Shown: one piece after another, positions 1 through 9,050 of the stretch
How positions within the stretch are numbered: position 1 is the first letter of the stretch
Layout: each line of letters starts with the position of its first letter
Assembly (NCBI RefSeq): GCF_030816505.1
Contig: NZ_JAUSYB010000001.1
Coordinates: 1,984,001 to 2,048,000, forward strand
Reading direction: 5' to 3'
Length of the DNA stretch: 64,000 bases
Source: Microbacterium sp. W4I20
GTDB lineage: Bacteria > Actinomycetota > Actinomycetes > Actinomycetales > Microbacteriaceae
Made by a program: the position numbers and the translations under genes
Notes under the pieces: model-generated
Databases searched by the model: none
What the model was told of the DNA's origin: nothing
Seen by the model: only the letters and a program-made list of their open reading frames with translations

Positions 1-281
1 GCAGCGGACGCCCCCTGCTCGAGCACGAGGAAGTCGCCGTCCTGGACGCCCTGGGCCGCGAGGGTGCGGTCGCCGTCCAGCGGCACTCCGTCAGCGTGGA
101 CCAGCCGGAAACCCGAGGATGCCGAGTGGCTGTCGAGCATGCGCAGGCGTCGCGTCAGCGAGGGGAGCACCTCGGCGACGGGGACGCCGCCGGGGACGCC
201 GACGTCGATCCGCTCGGACTCCCACTGCACGGAGAGCCGGATGAGTTGCGAGGACGCAACGGCTGTCGTCTGCGGCGACAT
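1..281 (-). CDS. eccD: EccD-like type VII secretion protein, N-terminal part (cut by window edge)
   Basis: About 93 codons are visible from an ATG at 281, preceded by an AGGGGG ribosome binding site; the rest lies beyond the window. The peptide reads as a ubiquitin-like (YukD) fold: a first strand LIRLSVQWESERIDVGVP, a helix around EVLPSLTRRLRML, then DGVPLDG and DGDFLVL. This is the usual cytosolic start of EccD, the multi-spanning membrane subunit of actinobacterial type VII (ESX) secretion. It is the last visible gene of the minus-strand cluster that starts near 23.6 kb, which ties that cluster to type VII secretion. The membrane part cannot be seen, so a stand-alone YukD-like protein is not excluded. 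Confidence 0.72.
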   Translation of the reverse strand, partial: MSPQTTAVASSQLIRLSVQWESERIDVGVPGGVPVAEVLPSLTRRLRMLDSHSASSGFRLVHADGVPLDGDRTLAAQGVQDGDFLVLEQGASA

Positions 282-361
282 GGGACCCCCTGCTTTCAGT
301 GAACGCGCGCGGTTCAGACTATCGCGCGGACCATCGGATCTCGGCGCGGTGCGGCCGTCGA

Positions 362-1078
362 CTACGAGTCGTCGTCGTCGTCCGCATCCGCCGGTGGCGC
401 GTCCAGCAGCGCCAGATCGTTCCTGGTCACGAGCCGGCTCGAGACGGCGTATTCGACCAGTCGAGCCTTGCGGTTCACCGCGAGCCGCCCCTGCCCTCCG
501 CGCATGCCCTGCACACCGATGCGGTCGAACTTCTCGCACACGTTGTCGAGCTTGCGGTTGAATCGTGTGCTCGTCCAGCCCAGACGCTCGGCGGCCTGCG
601 CGGAGCTGGGGATCTCGCTGATGCCGGTGCCCTCGCGCTTCAGTGCGGGCTCGGCGAGCGCGAGGATCAGCAGCTTCTGCCGCAGAGTCAGGGGCACATG
701 TCCGATGGTGGACTGCCCGCCGTCCGCGCCGCCGCTCGAGTCGATCCGGAGCGCGGCGCCCGTGGAGTGGATCGTGAACTCGTACGTCGTGGGACCGGCG
801 GTGAACACCACCGCGGTCTGCTCGAAGACGATCGGCAGTCGCGCACCCGGCGCCAGCCAGGCGTTGACCCCGCCCGAGGAGTCGGTCACGGTCGCCGTCA
901 GCCTCGCACCGATGTTGGACAGCCACCACAGACCGTCGGAGTGGGAGATCTCGAGGAAGTGCCGATGCAGGAACAGGTTGTCATCGTCCAGTTCCAGATC
1001 GCCCCGGCGGCCCACGTAGAACGGCGCCTCCGGTTGCGGTGAGTAATACTCCCCCGCGAATTCGACTGTGATCTCCAT
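362..1078 (-). CDS. FHA-like protein with C-terminal winged-helix-like region
   Basis: This 238-residue cytosolic protein starts at an ATG at 1078, behind a G-rich ribosome binding site; a longer reading would run into the kinase gene. The first ~110 residues resemble a forkhead-associated fold (FYVGRRGDLELDD, then HRHFLEISH, then WWLSNIGA), so it may bind phosphothreonine or act as an FHA-like scaffold. Residues ~125-205 (LTLRQKLLILALAEP, AERLGWTSTRFNRKLDNVCEKF) look like a winged helix-turn-helix. The tail is Asp-rich. It sits 40 bp after the Ser/Thr kinase gene and 80 bp before eccD, so it is a plausible phospho-reader for the cluster. Whether it binds DNA or is an adaptor is unknown. Confidence 0.7.
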   Translation of the reverse strand: MEITVEFAGEYYSPQPEAPFYVGRRGDLELDDDNLFLHRHFLEISHSDGLWWLSNIGARLTATVTDSSGGVNAWLAPGARLPIVFEQTAVVFTAGPTTYEFTIHSTGAALRIDSSGGADGGQSTIGHVPLTLRQKLLILALAEPALKREGTGISEIPSSAQAAERLGWTSTRFNRKLDNVCEKFDRIGVQGMRGGQGRLAVNRKARLVEYAVSSRLVTRNDLALLDAPPADADDDDDS

Positions 1079-1118
1079 CAGCCCCCACACCCCCTGGTCG
1101 TCCTGCAGTTCGGATCGC

Positions 1119-2744
1119 TCACTCGATGCATCCCCGCGCGGCTTCCGACGCGCGTCCATCGTCGCGGCGCAGTATCACGTCGATGCAGACCGCGCCCGGC
1201 CCGGAGCTGAACTGGGCGCTCGGCTCCGGCGTCTGCTGCGGGTCGACCTCGCCGGACATCTGGACGACGTTCCAGATGAACGTGTCGCCCTCGAGCGGAT
1301 CCTCGTTGCGCCACGTGAACGACACCTGATCGCCCGTCCTGGTACCGGTCACCTCGACGACCTTCGGCACCGCGTCCGACACGACATCCTGCGGGCTCGC
1401 GGATTCCGTCGCCTGCGGCGTCGGTTCGATACCCCCGACCAGGATGTTCAGGAGCACGATCCCGCCGATCACCACAACCGCGGCCGCGGCGGACAGGAGG
1501 ATCCACAGCCCGGTGCGTCCGCGCGGCTTCTCGGCCGGTGCTGTCGCAGGGGCGTCTCGGAAGGAGGGCGCCGGCGGCAGGACGGATGCCGCGGCCTCCG
1601 GCACCACGACCTTCGGCCCGCGCACGATGGTCCGCTCGTCGCCGTCGGCCTCGCGGTCGGGTTGCGGTGCGGGAGGAGCGGGGACCCTGACCTGCGTCTG
1701 CTCCATCGACGCCTGCGGCGGCGAGTCGAAACGCGGCACATCGGGGGCGGCCTCGGGTCCCTTGCGCTGCGTCGTCGCCGAGGGACGCGTGGCGGAGGAG
1801 ATGTCCGGATCGATGCTGACGATCTCGCGGACCCTGGTCAGGCCATCGCCGTCGTCTTCCCGCTCTTCGGCCGGAGCGTGGTCGTCGACGATGTCGATCG
1901 GGGTGACCGAGTGCGACAGTTCGATCTGCACTTTCTGCAGCGCGCGGGCGAAGGAGACCGCACTCGGATACCGATCGTCGGGGTTCTTCGCCATGGAGCG
2001 TTCGAGCAGGCGCTGAAGGCTCTCCGGAGAATCGGGGCGGCCGAGTGACGGCAGCGCCGCCCGCTCGATGCGCTCGATGAGATCGGCGCTCGAGTTGCGT
2101 TGCCCGGGGCGTTCGAACGGCGAGCGCCCGGCCAGCAGGGAGTAGACGGTCGCGCCGAGAGCCCAGATGTCGGTGCGCGGACCGCTGCGAGGAGGATCGG
2201 CGAAGGACTCGGGAGGCGACCAGGGAACGGACATCCCGGATGCCTCAGCGGTCGTCCCCGCGGTCGAGGCGATGCCGAAGTCGGTCAGAGCCGGCCGGTT
2301 GTATTCCGTGACCAGGATGTTCGCGGGCTTGATATCGCGGTGGAGGACACCCGCGCGGTGCGCCGTCTCGACTGCCCCGGCAACCTGCACGCCGACGCGG
2401 AGCGCCTCGGCGACCGAGAACTGCTCCTTGCGGGTGCGCAGCTGCAGATTCGGTCTCGGACAGTACTCCATGACGAGATAAGGGCGCCCGTCGCCCGCGA
2501 CGCCTGCCTGATAGATGGTGACGATCGCGGGGTGGGTCGAGAGCATGGCCATGACGTTGGCCTCGTCGGCGAACTCCTGAGCGGCGTTGCCCGCCAGCCG
2601 ATCGGCGAGCAGGACCTTGACCGCCACGCGGCGTCGCGGCATCTGCTGCTCGTAGAGGAAGACATCGGCGAAGCCACCGGTCCCGAGAGGCTCGACGTAC
2701 GTGAACCCCGGCAGCTGCGGGGGCGGCGAAGGCCGACGGCTCAC
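1119..2744 (-). CDS. Membrane-anchored Ser/Thr protein kinase (PknB-like, no PASTA)
   Basis: A 541-residue Hanks-type kinase. The catalytic domain covers residues ~14-270: glycine loop GTGGFADV (21-28), ATP-binding Lys in AVKVL (43), catalytic loop HRDIKPAN (135-142), DFG (155-157) and SPPES where APE is usual (~176-180). A long Pro/acidic linker follows, then one membrane helix (around LLSAAAAVVVIGGIVLL) and an external C-terminus of ~90 residues resembling an FN3/Ig strand pattern (QVSFTWRN, FIWNVVQMSG) instead of PASTA repeats. The start is a GTG that overlaps the stop of the upstream FHA gene (GTGA). With the adjacent PP2C gene and three FHA-type proteins it forms a complete phospho-signalling set. 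Confidence 0.93.
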   Translation of the reverse strand: MSRRPSPPPQLPGFTYVEPLGTGGFADVFLYEQQMPRRRVAVKVLLADRLAGNAAQEFADEANVMAMLSTHPAIVTIYQAGVAGDGRPYLVMEYCPRPNLQLRTRKEQFSVAEALRVGVQVAGAVETAHRAGVLHRDIKPANILVTEYNRPALTDFGIASTAGTTAEASGMSVPWSPPESFADPPRSGPRTDIWALGATVYSLLAGRSPFERPGQRNSSADLIERIERAALPSLGRPDSPESLQRLLERSMAKNPDDRYPSAVSFARALQKVQIELSHSVTPIDIVDDHAPAEEREDDGDGLTRVREIVSIDPDISSATRPSATTQRKGPEAAPDVPRFDSPPQASMEQTQVRVPAPPAPQPDREADGDERTIVRGPKVVVPEAAASVLPPAPSFRDAPATAPAEKPRGRTGLWILLSAAAAVVVIGGIVLLNILVGGIEPTPQATESASPQDVVSDAVPKVVEVTGTRTGDQVSFTWRNEDPLEGDTFIWNVVQMSGEVDPQQTPEPSAQFSSGPGAVCIDVILRRDDGRASEAARGCIE

Positions 2745-4300
2745 GGCAGATCCTCGAACGCGACGGTCACTCCGTCTCCCAGATCGACGACATCTCCGGA
2801 CAGGACCAGCGTCTGCTCCCCGGGGTGCAGACGAACAGGGTCGGCGCCCGGGCGGAGCAGGGTCGAGCCGTTGGTGGTGTGAAGATCGATGACCACGACC
2901 GTGTCGGCATCCGGACGCACCTCGAGGTGGCTGCGCGAGATGTCCTGCTGCGGGCTCTCGACCGCCACGAGGTGCGGCAGGTTCTCGCCGCTCGCCCGCT
3001 GCGATCGCGGGCGACGGCCGATGATCACGGTGCGGTCGAGCTCGACCACCTGTCCGGTGGAGACCCGGATACGGCCGGACCCGGCGGGCGTCACCGGGAT
3101 CACCTGGGTCGGGGTGTCGTTCGCGACCGGCGTCTGCTGCCGGAGCGCGCGCAGCTCGGCCGCCGAGATGGTCGCGCCGTCGTGGTCGCCACCCGCGTCG
3201 AGCGGGAGCGGCGGGTGGGCCGTGGCCTCGACGATGCCGGGCGCGGTGTGCACCGTCTCTCCGAAGAGCTCATCGAGCTCGTCGGGCTCGTCGGGCTCGT
3301 CGACGTCGCTCGGCGGCGCCATCGTCGCTTCTCCCGGGATCAGGGTGTTCCCGTCGACGGAGTCATCGACCGGTGCCTCTTCGGGCTCCGGTCCATCCGG
3401 CTCGGAAGACGGCGCCTCGGCGGCGGGGACATCCGGCTCGATCTCGATGGGTCCGTCAGCCGCCTCGTCCTCGGCAGTCTCGGATGCGACTTCGTCGGCC
3501 GGGACTTCCTCGAGCGGGATCGTCTCGGCCGGGACTTCCTCGGCCGGGACGGTCTCGGCCGGGACTTCCTCGACCTCTGCCGCCTCCTCGACGTCCGACT
3601 CGATGGCGACATCCGGGACATCCACCTCGACCGCGGCATCCGTCTCGTCCGCGACATCAGGCACGTCAGGGACATCCGCGGGAGCAGCGGAGACGCTCAC
3701 CGCCTCAGCGGCCTGCGCGACCGCGGCAGCCGTGGCCGCTCCGAAGAGCGCCAGGGCCGGAGCCGGGATTCCGCTGAGCACAGCCGCGGACACGCCTGCT
3801 TCCTCGGACTCGATCATCGGCACGGGGCCCAGCACTGCGACGATCGGCTCCGCGTCGCTCGCCTCGAGCTCCGCGCTCACGGCCGCGGCGCGCACGACAC
3901 CGCTCTGCACCGGAAGGCCGGACGCGGCATCCGTGCCCTCGACGGTGATCTCGATCCGCGTGGCTCCGCCGACGAAGCGCTCGCTCCAGGTGGTCACCTC
4001 GGCACCGGACAGCTCCTGCGCGGCATCCCCGCCACTGCTCACGCGGGCCACCACGCCGCCCCGCAGGGCTATACGCACGTCCTTGCCCTCGGCGACGGCT
4101 GCGGCGAACGGCGGCAGCGATGCGAACGAGCCCCCGACGCTGGAGGTGAGCACATCCACGACGCTCGCCAGGGTCTTCTCGGCGGGGAGTCGATCCCACA
4201 GACGCGCGACGACTTCGCTGGACACGCCGGGGGGAAGTGCGACGAGAGCCCCCGGAACGACGATCAGATACCACTGACCCGGTCGATAGATCGTCTGCAT
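2741..4300 (-). CDS. FHA-domain protein with long acidic linker
   Basis: A 519-residue protein. The N-terminal ~170 residues form a globular domain of no recognised family (begins MQTIYRPGQWYLIVVPGALVAL). Residues ~200-370 are Ala/Glu/Asp/Pro-rich, with degenerate five-residue repeats (EVPAE, TVPAE). The C-terminal ~100 residues are a canonical FHA domain: IIGRRPRS, then DISRSHLEV, then LHTTNGSTL, which bind phosphothreonine. No signal peptide or membrane helix is evident. The ATG at 4300 overlaps the PP2C stop by one base (TGATG), and its stop overlaps the kinase start. By family logic it should be a substrate or adaptor of the kinase. Confidence 0.88.
   Translation of the reverse strand: MQTIYRPGQWYLIVVPGALVALPPGVSSEVVARLWDRLPAEKTLASVVDVLTSSVGGSFASLPPFAAAVAEGKDVRIALRGGVVARVSSGGDAAQELSGAEVTTWSERFVGGATRIEITVEGTDAASGLPVQSGVVRAAAVSAELEASDAEPIVAVLGPVPMIESEEAGVSAAVLSGIPAPALALFGAATAAAVAQAAEAVSVSAAPADVPDVPDVADETDAAVEVDVPDVAIESDVEEAAEVEEVPAETVPAEEVPAETIPLEEVPADEVASETAEDEAADGPIEIEPDVPAAEAPSSEPDGPEPEEAPVDDSVDGNTLIPGEATMAPPSDVDEPDEPDELDELFGETVHTAPGIVEATAHPPLPLDAGGDHDGATISAAELRALRQQTPVANDTPTQVIPVTPAGSGRIRVSTGQVVELDRTVIIGRRPRSQRASGENLPHLVAVESPQQDISRSHLEVRPDADTVVVIDLHTTNGSTLLRPGADPVRLHPGEQTLVLSGDVVDLGDGVTVAFEDLP
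3495..3573 (-). repeat. Degenerate 15-bp coding repeats in FHA linker
   Basis: Several copies of a unit close to CTCGGCCGGGACTTC run head to tail here. They encode the EVPAE/TVPAE repeats of the acidic linker. The unit is a multiple of three, so copy-number change would keep the frame. Confidence 0.6.
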
Positions 4301-5107
4301 CAGCGAACCCCTCCTGCTGCCTCGCGTGGACGAGTGTCCATGTCGATGTCGGTCTCGAGAAGTGTGCCGGGGCGCGAGGCCACAGACACGGCATCCGCGA
4401 TCACGACGGTGATGTTATCGCGCCCCCCGGCCTCGAGCGCCTCGGCGACCAGAAGCTCGGCTGCCTGCTGGGGATCGGTCGTCAGCGTCAGGATCTCGCT
4501 GATCCGCCGGTCGGACAGCTCGGAGGTCAGTCCGTCCGAGCACACGATGATCCGGTCGCCCATCTCCGCGGGGAACAGCCAGTAGTCGGCATCCCCGGTG
4601 CTGCTGGCGCCGATGGCGCGGGTGATGATGTTCCGCCGCCGGTCGGTCGCCGCGTCTTCGGGGGTGAGCTCCCCCGCTTCGATGAGCTCCTGAACGACGG
4701 AGTGGTCGACCGTGATCTGCTCGAGCTCGGCGTCGGCGAACCGGTACGTGCGCGAGTCGCCGATGTTCAGCGCGAGCCAGTAGCCCATACCGTCGACCGA
4801 GGCGATCACGACGCCGCTGAGCGTGGTGCCGGCGCGACCGTTGCCGGAGGTGGACAGGTGTTCGACGCCCTCTCGAGCCCGCTCGAGTGCGAACCGGACG
4901 TCGTCGAGCTCGATCGACGTCCGACCGATGAAGAGGGCGAACTCCTCGATCACCGTGGCGCTCGCGCGCTCGCCGGCCTCATGCCGCGCCCATGCCGTCG
5001 GCCACCACGAACACCGGAGAGCTCGCGAGGTAGGCGTCCTCGTTCAGAGCACGGCGCAGACCGGGGTGCGTCGCAGAGCCCGTGACGACCACCAGTCCCG
5101 GCCTCAC
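4300..5107 (-). pseudogene. PP2C-family Ser/Thr protein phosphatase, frameshifted
   Basis: The gene would encode ~268 residues of a PP2C phosphatase that reverses the neighbouring kinase. The GTG at 5107 overlaps the stop of the RDD-FHA gene (GTGA). The first frame holds THPGLRRALNEDAYL and FVVADGMG (metal-binding Asp), then meets a TGA at 4981-4979. The second frame continues without loss: HEAGERAS, AGTTLSG, NIGDSRTYR, IIVCSDGL, GGRDNITVVIADA. Removing one base in GGCGCGG (near 4982-4990) restores a continuous DGMGG-HEAGERAS reading. All motifs survive on both sides, so either the break is very recent or it is a sequencing error. Confidence 0.85.
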
Positions 5108-6639
5108 GCGTATCCCCCCACCGTGACGATGCGATCGCCGATCTCGATGGCATCGCCGAGACGGACGGGAACCCGCTGGCCGGCGGGGCAGGCGATGCGC
5201 TGTCCGTCGCGCACGATGGTCATGCCGTTGGTGGAGTGCCGGTCGAGCACCCACCCGCCGGAGGCTTCGGATGCCGCTTCGAAGTGCGTCTTCGAGAGCG
5301 AGAGCGTCTCGTCACGCACCGGTACGATCACGGCGCCGTCTTCCGCGGCAGGGTTGCGTCCGAAGATCGTGCGTCGCGAGACCGGCACCCGGGTTCCGTC
5401 GTCCCACGTGAAGATCAGGCGATGACCCGGGATGCTGATGCGGGTCTCTTCGAGCTCGGCATCGTCATCGTCATCGGAAACGAAGCCCGGCGCGGGCTCC
5501 GACGGCACGGGCGCAGACGGTGCGGGTGCGAACAGCGCGGGCTCAGAGGGCGCGGGTACGAAGGGCGCGGGTTCGAATGCCGCGGGCAGAGGCGGTACCG
5601 GCGGTGCAGCAATAGGCGGCACGGGAGAAGCAGAGGGCTCGAACGGCGGTGCGGGAGTCGGCGCCGTCACCGGCACTGACGGAGCGCTCGGGCGCTGCAC
5701 CAGAGTCTCGTCGAGGCCCGGGTCCAGGCCGAACCCGGACTCGGCCGCGGGTGCATCCGGGAGGGGGGCAGGTGCCGGGGTCACGATGGCCGGAGCAGGG
5801 GGACGGGTCTGGCTGACGCCGGGCACGAATGCGATCAGCGATCCCTCATCGGCGACGGGCATCGCGGGAGCAGGCGCCGCAGCGGGCGCACCCTCCACTG
5901 CCGGCGCGGATGCCGACGACGGCGCGGGCGCGGCGAACGCACCCGAGCCCGTCTCGGGCACGGTGAATGCCCCCGACGCGGGCGCGGGAGCAGGCGCGGG
6001 TGCCGGTGCGTCGAAACCCGTCGGAGCGGTGAAGCCGCCCGGGTGCACGGGGGCCGACGGCGGAGCGGGGATTCCGGGGATGGCCGGTCCGCCGAGGTCG
6101 GCGGGCATCGGCGGCATGGCCGGGATCGCTGTGGTCGCGGGGGCCACTGAGACGGAGGCCGGGGCCGGGGCCGGGGCCGGGGCCGGGGACAGCCGAGCGT
6201 CGAGGACGAGCGCGTTGGCGACCTTGTCGTGCCAGCCCTGGAAGCGCCCCGAGCCGTCGAACAGCGGAGTGAAATACCCGACGACGATGCCGGCGGACAG
6301 TCCGAAGATCACGTTGCGCAGCAGGGCACGACCGAAGCCGAGCGGCGATCCGTCGGTCGCCGACACGAGGCGCAACCCCTGGGCCCGCATGCCGATCGAC
6401 CCCTTGCCCGACTGCATCCAGGTGTAGACGACGAACCAGCCGAGCAGCAGGAGCGAGACGATCGGGCCGCCGACCAGCAGCGTCGACAGCGTGCCTTCGA
6501 GTCCGCCGGCGAGGGTGGCGGCGACCATCAGACCGCCGCCGAGGATGACAGCCAAGCCGCCGGCGATGGCCGCATCGATGAGGTAGCCGATCGCACGCCG
6601 GGAGATCGGCGCGATCTGTGCGAACGCGGGCTGCGTCAT
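5104..6639 (-). CDS. RDD membrane domain fused to FHA domain
   Basis: A 511-residue protein. Residues ~10-135 are an RDD domain with three or more membrane helices (ISRRAIGYLIDAAIAGGLAV, then LLLLGWFVVYTWMQSGKGSIGM). A ~260-residue Ala/Pro-rich linker follows, with (AP)n runs. The C-terminal ~100 residues are an FHA domain (TIFGRNPAA, SLSKTHFEA, VLDRHSTNGMTI). RDD-FHA fusions place a phosphothreonine reader at the membrane. The ATG at 6639 overlaps the transglutaminase-like gene stop (ATGA); the long upstream extension in the same frame is antisense-like and was not used. The fused domain order fits membrane recruitment of kinase targets. Confidence 0.88.
   Translation of the reverse strand: MTQPAFAQIAPISRRAIGYLIDAAIAGGLAVILGGGLMVAATLAGGLEGTLSTLLVGGPIVSLLLLGWFVVYTWMQSGKGSIGMRAQGLRLVSATDGSPLGFGRALLRNVIFGLSAGIVVGYFTPLFDGSGRFQGWHDKVANALVLDARLSPAPAPAPAPASVSVAPATTAIPAMPPMPADLGGPAIPGIPAPPSAPVHPGGFTAPTGFDAPAPAPAPAPASGAFTVPETGSGAFAAPAPSSASAPAVEGAPAAAPAPAMPVADEGSLIAFVPGVSQTRPPAPAIVTPAPAPLPDAPAAESGFGLDPGLDETLVQRPSAPSVPVTAPTPAPPFEPSASPVPPIAAPPVPPLPAAFEPAPFVPAPSEPALFAPAPSAPVPSEPAPGFVSDDDDDAELEETRISIPGHRLIFTWDDGTRVPVSRRTIFGRNPAAEDGAVIVPVRDETLSLSKTHFEAASEASGGWVLDRHSTNGMTIVRDGQRIACPAGQRVPVRLGDAIEIGDRIVTVGGYA
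6157..6186 (-). repeat. GGCCGG x5 hexanucleotide tandem repeat
   Basis: Five perfect hexamers lie in the RDD-FHA linker and encode Ala-Pro dipeptides. Gain or loss of units would alter linker length in steps of two residues without a frameshift. Confidence 0.85.
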
Positions 6640-9050
6640 GAGGTCTCGCTCTCGGGTGCGACGGGTGTGCTCGTACTGCTGCTGCTCTCGATCGTGCCAG
6701 GTTCGCGCCGCACGCGCGCGGTCGCGGCCTCGCGGAGCCCCTGCAGTCCGTTCGAGATCGCCGAGCCGCCCATCAGCGACCGCAGACTCAGACGCGCCTT
6801 CGTGCGCTTCCAGAAACCGGCATCCTTGCCGAGGCCGCCGACGATCTCGTCGACCTCGCCCCAGAACGCCTCCACGTCCTCCGGGGTCGGCTCGCTGGGC
6901 CCGAAGACCTCGGCGTCGGCACGGTCGGCGAGACGCACGACCTGGGGCACGGCGAGCGTGGCGACCACGGCGGTGGCCTCCTCGATGCGGGTGCCTCCCG
7001 GGGCGAGCCGGGCGCCGTAGTCGACGGCGCGGTCGGTCAGCTCGTCCCAGCCGCCGCTGATGCGGTCGGCCGTGCGCGCGGCAGCGCGACGCGACCGACG
7101 CTTCGCGGCCTTCCACGCCCCGATCACGATGAACGGCGACATCAGCAGCGCCAGGATGCCGAGCGTGATCCCGCCGATCAGCAGGATGGCGCCGATGATG
7201 CCGGCCAGGTTGAGGTTCTCGTCCTCCGACTCGCGGTCGTCGGGCAGCGTCGGCGGCAGGTCGACCGGCTCCTGCGGCGGGGGCGGCGGCTGCAGCACCT
7301 GCGGCTTCGGGTCGACGCGCGGCTTGGTGTTCTGGTCGTTGGGGACCTGGTCCTCGGGGGGCGTCGGATTGAAGGTGAGCCAGCCGACGCCCTCGAAGTT
7401 GACCTCGACCCAGGCGTGGACGTTGTCGCCGGTGGCGGTGAAGACCGCCTCGCCCTCCTGCTCCTCATCGGGGTAGTACCCCATGACGACCCGGGCGGGG
7501 ATCTCGAGCTGGCTGGCCAGCAGCGCCATCGCGACGGCGTACTGCTCGTCGTCGCCGATCATCTGGTCGCCGCCGATGAGCGTCGAGATGCGTTCGGCGG
7601 TGTGACCGGCGCGTGAGAGCACCTCGCCCTCGAGTCCGTGGCTGAAGAAGCCGCCCTCGGCGAGGAAGGTCTCCAGCGCCCGCACCTGCTCGATCGGGGA
7701 CTCGGCACCCGCCACCGTCTCAGCCGCGAGGGAGGTGAGCTCTTCGGGGACATTGCTCTGCTTCGGCATCGTGACCTTGCCGAACGGCACTTCGGCGAGC
7801 TGCTTGTCGTCGAACTCCTTCGGCATCACGGCGTCGACCGTGTACTCGTCGCCCTTCTCGAGCTTCGGAGTCGCGACGGCGGTACCCGTGGCGGTGTTGA
7901 CGTAGGTGCCGCGACGCAGCTCCTCCTCGCGATCACCGCTGAAGCGGATCTCCGACAGTGCTCCGGCCGTCGGCATCCACACCCCGGCGTAGTCCTCGAC
8001 GGCGATCTTCAGGGTGACCGGGACGCCCTCGGCGTCCGGTGACATGTTCGACCGAACCGGCGAGAACGCGCTCGACGACGACGGCCCGCCGTCGGTCACG
8101 TTGTAGACCATGCCGTCGAACTGATCCATCACCGCGGTGCGGACGCGCGCGCCCTTGGGCAGTCCCTGCACCGTGAAGAGGGTCTCCTCCACCTCGTCGC
8201 GCACGTTCTTGCGGAACGCCTGGAGAGGGCTGGGATAGTCGCGGATGTCGAACGGCGGGATGATGACGTCGCGGAAGACGTGGCGCGGCTCGGCCGGTGC
8301 GGCGATCGCGCTCGTGGCGACACCGGCGCCGCCGGCAACGGCCAGCACCGCGACGCCGGCGAGCAGGCGGCGCATGCGCATGTGGTTGGCGCGGGACGGA
8401 TCGACCTCGCTGACCGAGACCGCCATGTTCTGCGGCGCCCAGAGCTGACGGAGGGCGAGCCAGGCGATGCTGACCACGGCGAAGACGAGTCCCTGCACGA
8501 CGGGGAAGGCCGGCTCCGGAGTGCCGAGGGCGATGACGAGCATCAGGAGCACGCCGGCCGGGAGCAGCGCCCACGCGACCTGCGAGAAGCGGATCGCGAG
8601 AGATGCGGTGAGCGTCGTGACCACGAGAGCCAGCAGGAACGGGACGATCAGGTGCCCGTCGGCCGCCGCCACCGGAGCGACCGTGGTGAGCATCTGCTTC
8701 CAGGCGGTGACCGGGCCGAGGGCGAGCTTCTGGAGCGTCTCCAGCGTGGGGATGACCCCGATGATCGCCGTCTGCGGGAGCGCGAGGGCCGCACCGAAGA
8801 CGAAGTAGGCGGCGACCGTGAGGCCCGTGATGATCAGGATGCCCCAGCGCCGCCAGGCGGAGACGGCCGCGATCGCGAGCCCGAGCACGATGCCGCCGAT
8901 GGCCGCCGGCAGGAACGACGGACCCGCGAACGTGGGCCAGAACCCGACGAGCGAGATCACGACGAGCAGCGCGGTCGCCGCGAGGTCGAGGCCCCAACGG
9001 CGGATCGGGATCGCCGAGAGTGCGGAGGCGGGGACGGATGGCGCGGTCAT
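6636..9050 (-). CDS. Transglutaminase-fold membrane protein (TgpA-like) lacking the catalytic Cys
   Basis: An 804-residue integral membrane protein. The N-terminal ~210 residues contain about six membrane helices, then comes an external region, a transglutaminase-like core (~residues 450-565), a Pro-rich stretch, one helix (around IIGAILLIGGITLGILALLM) and a cytosolic tail. In active relatives the nucleophile lies in a GxCxxxA segment; here it is GDDEQYA with Asp at 501. His545 (HAWVEV) is kept, but the third triad position is Asn561 (FNPTPP instead of DPTP). It therefore looks catalytically dead. Its place in a MoxR-DUF58-transglutaminase trio is standard. The start ATG overlaps the DUF58 stop (ATGA). 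Confidence 0.9.
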   Translation of the reverse strand: MTAPSVPASALSAIPIRRWGLDLAATALLVVISLVGFWPTFAGPSFLPAAIGGIVLGLAIAAVSAWRRWGILIITGLTVAAYFVFGAALALPQTAIIGVIPTLETLQKLALGPVTAWKQMLTTVAPVAAADGHLIVPFLLALVVTTLTASLAIRFSQVAWALLPAGVLLMLVIALGTPEPAFPVVQGLVFAVVSIAWLALRQLWAPQNMAVSVSEVDPSRANHMRMRRLLAGVAVLAVAGGAGVATSAIAAPAEPRHVFRDVIIPPFDIRDYPSPLQAFRKNVRDEVEETLFTVQGLPKGARVRTAVMDQFDGMVYNVTDGGPSSSSAFSPVRSNMSPDAEGVPVTLKIAVEDYAGVWMPTAGALSEIRFSGDREEELRRGTYVNTATGTAVATPKLEKGDEYTVDAVMPKEFDDKQLAEVPFGKVTMPKQSNVPEELTSLAAETVAGAESPIEQVRALETFLAEGGFFSHGLEGEVLSRAGHTAERISTLIGGDQMIGDDEQYAVAMALLASQLEIPARVVMGYYPDEEQEGEAVFTATGDNVHAWVEVNFEGVGWLTFNPTPPEDQVPNDQNTKPRVDPKPQVLQPPPPPQEPVDLPPTLPDDRESEDENLNLAGIIGAILLIGGITLGILALLMSPFIVIGAWKAAKRRSRRAAARTADRISGGWDELTDRAVDYGARLAPGGTRIEEATAVVATLAVPQVVRLADRADAEVFGPSEPTPEDVEAFWGEVDEIVGGLGKDAGFWKRTKARLSLRSLMGGSAISNGLQGLREAATARVRREPGTIESSSSTSTPVAPESETS

